The position numbers were made by a program, and so were the translations under genes. From contig JANYKE010000173.1 in assembly GCA_025361685.1 (NCBI GenBank), positions 1-12,676 of the forward strand: a stretch of DNA of 12,676 nucleotides, read 5' to 3'. A model generated the notes under the pieces. It saw only the letters and a program-made list of their open reading frames with translations, ran no database searches and was not told the origin of the DNA. The first letter of the stretch is position 1, and every line of letters starts with the position of its first letter. The DNA is from Eubacteriales bacterium (lineage in GTDB: Bacteria > Bacillota > Clostridia > JANYKE01). Below, in pieces: positions 7,393 to 12,676 of this stretch.

Positions 7393-7409
7393 TGTATAAT
7401 TATTATACA
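7393..7409. promoter_or_regulatory. Perfect 17-base palindrome, probable XRE operator
   Basis: TGTATAAT and ATTATACA flank a single central T: a perfect 8-1-8 inverted repeat. It covers the whole -10 box of the operon promoter and extends 9 bases toward the ribosome binding site. A dimeric XRE protein bound here would block RNA polymerase directly. There is no U-tract and the spacing is too tight for an RNA hairpin, so a protein site is the better reading. Confidence 0.7.
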
Positions 7410-7430
7410 GCAGGTTTGTCATAAATTCAA
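7402..7430 (-). promoter_or_regulatory. Promoter of the XRE-ImmA-PIN operon
   Basis: On the - strand TTGAAT (7430-7425) and a perfect TATAAT (7407-7402) are spaced by 17 bases. The ATG of the XRE gene is 22 bases downstream of the -10 box, with GGAGGTG between, so the leader is very short. The whole promoter lies in the 109-base gap after the PHP gene. Confidence 0.8.
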
Positions 7431-7458
7431 GGTTTTTTCTGGAGAAAATTATGACAAA
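7415..7458. repeat. Inverted repeat TTTGTCATAA flanking the operon promoter -35 region
   Basis: TTTGTCATAA (7415-7424) recurs as its perfect reverse complement TTATGACAAA (7449-7458), 24 bases apart. With one mismatch the match extends to 13 bases each side. One arm lies in the spacer between the -10 and -35 boxes and the other is upstream of the -35. It may be a second operator pair, or a site for another regulator. A terminator for the PHP gene is less likely because no T-tract follows. Confidence 0.55.
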
Positions 7459-7488
7459 ATTCGACAATGCCTATTGAGAGATACTGTA

Positions 7489-8439
7489 TTAATCGAAAAA
7501 TATTGGATTGGTGTAGGCGGTGCGGCTGTTTTCGTCGACAAGTTCGAAACGAATGTATTTGCATCGTTCGCGGGCTTCGGCGAGATTACATTCAAAATAT
7601 TCCATGTCGTTGTTTTCAGAATATATTTTATCAAGTGCGCCAGTCTCATCATTTTTTATATAGACGGCACTAATCGGCGAACACTTGATACATATCTTGT
7701 CGTCCTCGATATAGTAATCAAATATTTCCGGACCGGTTGAGCAGTAAAAATTGCCGGCATCGAATGCTTCGATTATTGCGGAGTATGTGAGCGCGGGCGC
7801 CTTGAAAACTGTCCATCCTCCAAAAGAATCGGAGCGGCGGAAGTTTCCGCTTATGAGGCTGCTGTTGTGGTTGTCGTCGGTTGCAATGCAGAATAATTTT
7901 TTGCCGTGTCTTAACATGACATCATAGTGATAATCGTCGCGGCCGTTGTTTGTTACAACCGAAGCATTTGAGTTATATATTTCCATGGCGGTAAATCCTT
8001 TGAGCGGAAGATAGTCACTCGGCTCTTCGGATGACCATGAAGGGTGATTATAGTTGACAATGTAGTTGGCGGCAATAAGTTCCCTTATGACTCTGTTTAT
8101 TTCGTCGGGGTCATAGCTTTGAGGGCGGTCGACATAAACTGCGTTGTCCGGGTCGCGGGCAATTGCGTTGATGTGACAGTTTTTTTCGAAAACGTCACCT
8201 CCCCATTTGTTTGCAACATTCAGTTCAAACCCGCACAGGACAAGGAAGTCGTCGTCGTTTAATTCTTTGAAATAGTTTAGCTGGTTGTGCTCGGTGTAGG
8301 CGTAGATGCTGTAGCCTTGGTTTTTGTAAAGTTCTTTGGCTAGTTCCGGGGTTAGGACTCCGTCAGAGTAAGTGCCGTGACTGTGCAGATTAGCTTTATA
8401 AAAGTTGCCGTGCTCGGGGAGTAGATACTTTCTTGTCAT
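7489..8439 (-). CDS. PHP-domain metal-dependent phosphoesterase
   Basis: This 316-residue protein has the PHP (polymerase and histidinol phosphatase) fold. The ligands are visible in order: H19 and H21 with D26 in 'NLHSHGTYSDG', H51 in 'TEHN', E72 in 'GFELN', H88, H131 in 'NYNHPSW', and D188 and H190 in 'TDDNH'. This matches the trinuclear metal site of stand-alone PHP hydrolases such as nucleotide or oligonucleotide phosphatases (YciV/RnaAM type) and related sugar-linked enzymes. After residue 230 comes a beta-rich C-terminal region often found in the larger PHP proteins of Firmicutes. The substrate is unknown. AAAGGAG lies 11 bases before the ATG. The gene follows nnr by 40 bases on the same strand and is probably the last in the kinase-nnr-PHP operon; no clear terminator was found after it. 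Confidence 0.9.
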   Translation of the reverse strand: MTRKYLLPEHGNFYKANLHSHGTYSDGVLTPELAKELYKNQGYSIYAYTEHNQLNYFKELNDDDFLVLCGFELNVANKWGGDVFEKNCHINAIARDPDNAVYVDRPQSYDPDEINRVIRELIAANYIVNYNHPSWSSEEPSDYLPLKGFTAMEIYNSNASVVTNNGRDDYHYDVMLRHGKKLFCIATDDNHNSSLISGNFRRSDSFGGWTVFKAPALTYSAIIEAFDAGNFYCSTGPEIFDYYIEDDKICIKCSPISAVYIKNDETGALDKIYSENNDMEYFECNLAEARERCKYIRFELVDENSRTAYTNPIFFD

Positions 8440-8467
8440 GGTCTAGGGTCTCCTTTTGGTTGTCTTG

Positions 8468-8491
8468 GTGTTTAGGTGTTTAGGTTTTTAG
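8468..8491. repeat. Three tandem 8-base units across the nnr stop codon
   Basis: Two identical copies of GTGTTTAG (8468-8475, 8476-8483) are followed by a one-mismatch copy GTTTTTAG (8484-8491). The array covers the last codons and the stop of nnr and part of the gap to the PHP gene. Slippage would alter the intergenic spacing, but each unit contains TAA on the coding strand, so the nnr protein would change little. Confidence 0.6.
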
Positions 8492-9922
8492 ATGTCCGAG
8501 TTTGTTAATGATTTGGGTCGGGGTTATGGATTCGATGCTGTTGCCCTCGGTGACGAGGGTGTCGGCAGCGAGGCCGTGTTGATAGATTGCACATGCTACG
8601 GCTTGTGCGATATGATTTTGGTAGTGTGGGATGCTGCCGGCAATAATTCCGGTTAGGACATCGCCGCTGCCACCCTTGGCAAGACCGGCGTTGCCGGATG
8701 TGTTTATGTATTGGCAACCGTTTGGAGTGGTGAGTATAGTGTTGGGTCCTTTTAGCACAAGGTAAACGTTATTGGCTGTTGCAAATTCATATGACAAATC
8801 AAAGCGGCGGTGATGAACCGATTCTGCTTCCGTGCCGCACATACGAGACATCTCACCTTCGTGCGGTGTAAGAATTGTCGGTGCTGTTCGCGTTGCAAGC
8901 ATCTTCATAAGTTCGGGATCTTCGCTCAAAAAGAATAAAGCATCAGCATCAAGTATTGCAGGAAGGTCACTCTCAAGAACAGTCCTAACAATATTTTTGC
9001 TTTCAGGTGCTCGTCCCAATCCCGGACCTACAGCGATTATAGAAATCCCTGAAGGAATTTTTATTCCTGCAAGATTTCCGTTTGCTTCTTCACAATCTAA
9101 ATACATTGCTTCTAGAATTTGTGGTGCAATCTCCATGCGACCGGATTTTGGAACAGCAATTGTAAGCAGTCCGATTCCGCTTTTCAAACAGGCAAGCGAA
9201 GATAACAGCGGTGCGCCAAGCATGTCGGCACTTCCGCCAATAATTAATGCTCTGCCATTATTGCCTTTATGCGAATCTGCTTTTCGTTCAGGCCTAGATG
9301 ACTTGTATTCTTCCAAACCGAAAATAAATCTTTTTCTGAACAATCCGGTATTGTCAAAATCTTTTGGCACGTCAGCGATTCCTATATCAACAATTTCTAA
9401 TTTGCCATAATACGAAGCGGCCGGATACAAATACGCACTTAATTTAGGATACTGAACAGTGTACGTGATGTCAGCCTTAACAGCAATATCAACGTCAGCT
9501 TCATCAGCATAAACTCCACTCGGAATATCTACAGAAAAAACTTTTGCCGCAGACTTATTAATCACACCAATAACCATATCAAAAGGGGCGCGCGGTTTTC
9601 CGGTTGTTCCTATACCCAGCAGAGCATCCACTATAACATCAGCATTCGCAATCGCTGCCATCATCTCATCTATATCATCAACTGAAAAAGCTGACACATC
9701 AAAACCTTTTTCTTGCAACCTTTTCTCTATAACAAAACCATCACCGCCGTTGTTGCCTTTGCCACACGCAACCACAACTTTAGCACTCGAGTTAATCTCA
9801 TTGGCAATCCTATCCGCCATCACAGTCCCCGCGCGCTCCATAAGCACAGTGCCACTAATCCCGACAGTGTTAATCGTATACTTATCTATTTCGTACATTT
9901 CCCGCATACTCAAAACTCGCAT
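8480..9922 (-). CDS. nnr: Bifunctional NAD(P)H-hydrate epimerase / ADP-dependent NAD(P)H-hydrate dehydratase
   Basis: This 480-residue cytosolic repair enzyme restores NADH and NADPH from their hydrated forms (NADHX, NADPHX). The N-terminal YjeF_N epimerase domain (about 1-200) has 'GKGNNGGDGF' at 54-63, 'DALLGIGTTG' at 99-108 and 'VDIPSG' at 131-136. The C-terminal ribokinase-like dehydratase (about 215-475) has 'HKGNNGRALIIGGS', 'GPGLGR' near 299-304, 'ILDADAL', 'LTPHEGEM' near 351-358, and 'GNAGLAKGGSGDVLTG' ending the active site with D421 as the catalytic base. The length is normal for the fused form. I chose the ATG at 9922 because AGGAGG (9933-9928) is 5 bases upstream; a TTG 18 bases earlier would put that site inside the gene. 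It lies 20 bases after the sensor kinase stop, so the two form an operon. Confidence 0.96.
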   Translation of the reverse strand: MRVLSMREMYEIDKYTINTVGISGTVLMERAGTVMADRIANEINSSAKVVVACGKGNNGGDGFVIEKRLQEKGFDVSAFSVDDIDEMMAAIANADVIVDALLGIGTTGKPRAPFDMVIGVINKSAAKVFSVDIPSGVYADEADVDIAVKADITYTVQYPKLSAYLYPAASYYGKLEIVDIGIADVPKDFDNTGLFRKRFIFGLEEYKSSRPERKADSHKGNNGRALIIGGSADMLGAPLLSSLACLKSGIGLLTIAVPKSGRMEIAPQILEAMYLDCEEANGNLAGIKIPSGISIIAVGPGLGRAPESKNIVRTVLESDLPAILDADALFFLSEDPELMKMLATRTAPTILTPHEGEMSRMCGTEAESVHHRRFDLSYEFATANNVYLVLKGPNTILTTPNGCQYINTSGNAGLAKGGSGDVLTGIIAGSIPHYQNHIAQAVACAIYQHGLAADTLVTEGNSIESITPTQIINKLGHLKT

Positions 9923-9942
9923 GGAAACCTCCTGTCCCAATT

Positions 9943-11388
9943 CTATACTATTTTGACAGAATTTTCCATATCAAATCTAACAAATATCCCCTTCGCATAA
10001 CTGATTCCATCAATAATGAACTTGCTCTCATCAATAACAATGCTCGCTTTGCACTTCGCCAATATCTCAAAGACATCCGCCAACCCATTCCCATGAGCAT
10101 ATCCTTTTGTTGTATTCCCACGCCTCCCAATATTCCCCAAAATGTTTTTGGGGAAATATTCTCCACAATCGTAAAACACAATTTTGTGCACTCCATTCTC
10201 TTTCGCGAAAATTTTTAACAAAATATTGCCATCTTCAGATTTTGATGTTGTTGCCTCTAATGCATTTTTGAATAGATCTCCAACAAGCCTTTGCAATGCA
10301 ATTTGAGTAATGAATCCTGACTCAATCAAATATTTCACAGCATTGCTTTCTATTTCGGATGTAAACTCAATATTCTTTTTTCGTGCACTTTTATAGTGAT
10401 TTTTCAGCTGTTCGTTAAAAATTTTGTAATCTGTCAAATCCCAAGCTTTTTCTTTATTTTCTTCATAGAAAGCTACCGGTTCACTGACAACGAGAATTCC
10501 TTGGTTTATGTACTCCTGCAACAGTGGACTTTCTTCATAAATTTCCGCAGCTTTTTCATCCCAAATTCTATATATTTCTTCAACGTTCACATCTGCAAAT
10601 TCAAGTCTATTTTTTGTTCCACGAAAATATCTTGTTGCAGAACTCCACACGCTTTGATTTTTGTGAATAAACTTTCTTTGCTCAGCAACATCAATCTTCA
10701 GTTCTTTATTTTCTTCGCGCACCACTTCAATTTTATTAATAAATTCGTCTTTATAAACCATTTGCCATATCCAAAATGCCAGGAGTGTGATTCCGGCAAC
10801 TATGGCGGTGAAAATTAATGGGTATAATGCTTCATAAATAGTACTGCTGCCAAGTTTTAAAATAATGCATAGACAAAGTATAAAAATACATATCGTTACT
10901 ACTATAATTCTTGCATGCTTTTCTCGCAAAAATGGAAAATTATGATTAAATATTTTTACTTTTATTAAGAATACCAGCATCACTATTTGCAGTGGAATGT
11001 TAATTGCTAAATTAGCTACTTGGTTGCTATTACTGACAGAGTCACTAATCGCAAATTCTATTATTTCTGAAAGCGCTGCAGCAATAAATGTAATCGAAAG
11101 AGTTATCAACATTGAAAACGTGCAAACAATAATTGTTTTCTTAATCGCAATTCCATAATCAACCCCAAATACTATTGCAACTAATGCAATAAGGGCAATC
11201 GTTTTATATGGCTCATAAATAAGTTTATTGCAAAAAACCATTGATACCCAGAAAATCAAAATATAAAATGCCCTCACAAATATATCATTTGCTGACTTAA
11301 TTTTAATTTTAAGTAATATTGCTGATAATATGAAAAATGAAATAACTATAAAAAGATTAGCAATTAATGTGCTGATTGTATACAACAT
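9943..11388 (-). CDS. Membrane-bound GHKL sensor histidine kinase, AgrC-like, atypical H-box
   Basis: This 481-residue protein begins with about seven hydrophobic segments (roughly 5-27, 38-54, 62-80, 84-112, 128-145, 160-178 and 187-211). A charged coiled stretch (212-245) and a C-terminal HATPase_c domain follow. The ATPase shows an N-box 'LFKNALEAT' (N375), a G1-like 'FYDCGEYFP' (D407, G409) and a glycine-rich lid 'KGYAHGNGLADV' (428-439). This layout resembles AgrC-type GHKL kinases that sense peptides. The usual RHD-x-x-NH phosphoacceptor motif is not seen; the closest candidate is H242 in 'FIHKNQ', followed by Lys instead of Asp. No response regulator gene is adjacent; the next gene is nnr. 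GGAG (11399-11396) lies 7 bases before the ATG. The signal and output are unknown. ATPase family placement is solid; kinase activity is inferred. Confidence 0.85.
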   Translation of the reverse strand: MLYTISTLIANLFIVISFFILSAILLKIKIKSANDIFVRAFYILIFWVSMVFCNKLIYEPYKTIALIALVAIVFGVDYGIAIKKTIIVCTFSMLITLSITFIAAALSEIIEFAISDSVSNSNQVANLAINIPLQIVMLVFLIKVKIFNHNFPFLREKHARIIVVTICIFILCLCIILKLGSSTIYEALYPLIFTAIVAGITLLAFWIWQMVYKDEFINKIEVVREENKELKIDVAEQRKFIHKNQSVWSSATRYFRGTKNRLEFADVNVEEIYRIWDEKAAEIYEESPLLQEYINQGILVVSEPVAFYEENKEKAWDLTDYKIFNEQLKNHYKSARKKNIEFTSEIESNAVKYLIESGFITQIALQRLVGDLFKNALEATTSKSEDGNILLKIFAKENGVHKIVFYDCGEYFPKNILGNIGRRGNTTKGYAHGNGLADVFEILAKCKASIVIDESKFIIDGISYAKGIFVRFDMENSVKIV

Positions 11389-11415
11389 TTATATTCTCCA
11401 AGTGGTTTTAAAAGA

Positions 11416-11444
11416 ATAATAGCACAAATTTTATATTTTTTGAA
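11416..11444 (-). promoter_or_regulatory. Possible promoter of the kinase-nnr-PHP operon
   Basis: On the - strand TTCAAA (11444-11439) and TATTAT (11421-11416) are 17 bases apart, 27 bases upstream of the kinase ATG. The match is moderate (four of six at -35, five of six at -10) in a very AT-rich stretch, so chance is possible. Its position downstream of the hairpin at 11488-11532 fits an independent unit. Confidence 0.4.
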
Positions 11445-11487
11445 TTCACAATTAGTTTCAAAAAGTAAACTCCTGGTATCAATAAAC

Positions 11488-11532
11488 AAAATACCGGCCT
11501 CCATCATTTTCAGAGATGTCGGCTAGTATTTT
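11488..11532 (-). terminator. Hairpin terminator after the CDP-glucose 4,6-dehydratase gene
   Basis: The outer stem AAAATAC/GTATTTT (11488-11494 with 11526-11532), an inner GCC/GGC and a CATC/GATG top stem are separated by a two-base mismatch and a tandem G-A mismatch. The loop is 9 bases. On the - strand it leads into TATTTTGTTTATT, a loose U-tract. The symmetrical AT ends would also allow it to work on the + strand. It lies 29 bases after the dehydratase stop. Confidence 0.6.
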
Positions 11533-11560
11533 ATTAATATATTTGTTTGTTAGTTTGTTG

Positions 11561-12652
11561 TTATTTGTAGAAAATATCTTTGGATACTTTGGATAAATAA
11601 AATTGAATTTGTTGTTTGCAGATGTCGTAGGCGTTTTCAAGTTGGTATTGTTTGTACCAGTTGGCTGTGAGCTCAATACTTTCGTCTATGGTGAGGGCTT
11701 GTCGCCAGCCGAGACGGGTATAAGCTTTGGTACAGTCGAGTCCGAGGAGTTTGGCTTCGTGGTGTCCGCCATCTGATGATACATCTTTCCATTCGCCGGC
11801 TCCCATACATTTAATTAATGTGTCTGTGATTTCATGGACCTCAACAACGCAAGCTTCTTCGGGACCGAAGTTCCAGGCGCCTGAATACTCTTCACCAAAC
11901 TGCCACATTCTTGCGCCAAGTAGTAAGTAGCCGCCGAGAGGTTCGAGGACATGCTGCCATGGCCTTGTGGAAAAAGGATTCCGTACTTCTATTACTTCGC
12001 CACGACTAATTGCGGTAATACAATCCGGGATAAGTCTGTCGAGTGACCAATCGCCGCCGCCGATAACATTGCCCGCACGAACCGAAGAAATTATTTTGTT
12101 TGGACTGCCATATGATCTTCTGTATCCACCGATTACTATTTCTGCGGCGCCTTTGCTTGCACTGTAAGGATCGTGGCCACCCATCGCATCTTCTTCTTTG
12201 TACCCATACTTAATCTCACGATTCTCATAACATTTATCAGTTGTAATCATCACAGCAACCTTGACTGAGTCAGTGGTGCGCACAGCTTCGAGGACATTAA
12301 CGGTCCCGCCTGTGTTAGTATCAAATGTCTCCTTTGGGCATGAATACGAAAGCCTGACCAACGGCTGTGCTGCAAGATGAAACACTATCTCAGGTTTGTA
12401 CTCATCGAAAACTCTTTTAAGCGTATCATAGTCACGAACATCGCCTCTAATATCTGTTACCTGCTCAGCCAATCCTGACAAAACAAAATTATCAGACTCA
12501 GTATACGGATCAAGAGCATAACCGATAACCTCAGCACCCATTTCCTTAAGCCACAACGTTAGCCATGAGCCCTTGAACCCGGTGTGCCCCGTAACCAAAA
12601 CCTTTTTACCCGCATATAGCCCGCCAAACAAATTTTTTATATCACTATTCAT
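11561..12652 (-). CDS. rfbG: CDP-glucose 4,6-dehydratase
   Basis: This 363-residue extended short-chain dehydrogenase converts CDP-D-glucose to CDP-4-keto-6-deoxyglucose. That is the committed step toward 3,6-dideoxyhexoses and related surface sugars. The NAD+-binding motif is 'GHTGFKGSW' (G22, G25, G28). The catalytic segment 'TTDKCYEN' lies at 137-144. Y163 and K167 form the YxxxK pair in 'DPYSASKGAAE'. The 'GHTGFKGSW' and 'TTDKCYEN' blocks are typical of RfbG and differ from dTDP-glucose dehydratase RmlB. The length is normal (about 355-365). AGGAGG (12666-12661) is 8 bases before the ATG. Its pathway partner RfbF, glucose-1-phosphate cytidylyltransferase, is usually just upstream, which here would be beyond the right edge. 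No other sugar gene is present in the window, so this appears to be the last gene of a cell-surface polysaccharide cluster. Confidence 0.94.
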   Translation of the reverse strand: MNSDIKNLFGGLYAGKKVLVTGHTGFKGSWLTLWLKEMGAEVIGYALDPYTESDNFVLSGLAEQVTDIRGDVRDYDTLKRVFDEYKPEIVFHLAAQPLVRLSYSCPKETFDTNTGGTVNVLEAVRTTDSVKVAVMITTDKCYENREIKYGYKEEDAMGGHDPYSASKGAAEIVIGGYRRSYGSPNKIISSVRAGNVIGGGDWSLDRLIPDCITAISRGEVIEVRNPFSTRPWQHVLEPLGGYLLLGARMWQFGEEYSGAWNFGPEEACVVEVHEITDTLIKCMGAGEWKDVSSDGGHHEAKLLGLDCTKAYTRLGWRQALTIDESIELTANWYKQYQLENAYDICKQQIQFYLSKVSKDIFYK

Positions 12653-12676
12653 CAGTAAATCCTCCTGACGATATTT

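Noticed and set aside
8832..9410. 192-codon + strand frame opposite nnr
   Set aside because: nnr is fully supported on the other strand by many motifs. The opposite frame has a Ser/Ile/Pro-rich composition typical of antisense reading.
9923..9940. TTG start for nnr six codons upstream
   Set aside because: The AGGAGG site lies inside that extension, directly before ATG 9922, so the ATG is the better start.
10396..10818. 140-codon + strand frame opposite the sensor kinase
   Set aside because: It is rich in Phe/Ile/Ser from antisense reading of the kinase coiled region and has no family features; a shadow.
1..12676. CRISPR array, IS element, phage genes or replication origin
   Set aside because: No regularly spaced repeats, transposase or integrase motifs, or DnaA-box clusters were recognised by eye.

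Overview
The window looks like a chromosomal segment of a low-GC Gram-positive bacterium, most likely a Clostridia-type Firmicute. The signs are moderate AT-richness, AGGAGG-type ribosome binding sites, sigma-A style -35/-10 promoters with 17-base spacers, U-tract hairpin terminators, and protein relatives such as a YbhJ-type hydratase, Cof-type HAD, GHKL sensor kinase and SPL-like radical SAM protein. The species cannot be named from sequence alone.

Left part, + strand (1-3757): the tail of a MoxR-type AAA+ ATPase ends at a strong hairpin terminator. An aconitase-superfamily hydratase (YbhJ-like, all three Fe-S cysteines kept) follows, with a Cof-type HAD phosphatase 5 bases behind it in the same operon. 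A tRNA-Arg(ACG) gene comes next. Its promoter starts on the HAD stop codon and it has its own terminator.

Middle, + strand (3845-5744): a good promoter drives a cysteine-rich protein of unknown function with three CxC pairs. Its end overlaps an SPL-like radical SAM enzyme by 28 bases, so the two look translationally coupled. A small VOC/glyoxalase-fold protein follows.

Middle, - strand (7430 down to 5757): a compact three-gene cassette faces the VOC gene. It encodes an XRE repressor, an ImmA/IrrE metalloprotease (HELFH) and a PIN-domain protein. The genes overlap by 4 and 8 bases. One promoter serves them, and its -10 box lies inside a perfect 17-base palindrome. This resembles a protease-containing toxin-antitoxin or stress-switch module and is the most interesting item in the window.

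Right part, - strand (12652 down to 7489): a CDP-glucose 4,6-dehydratase at the edge, probably from a surface-polysaccharide cluster, ends at a hairpin. A likely operon then runs leftwards: a membrane GHKL sensor kinase with no recognisable response regulator, the bifunctional NAD(P)HX repair enzyme Nnr, and a PHP-domain phosphoesterase. No IS element, phage gene, CRISPR array or replication origin was seen.
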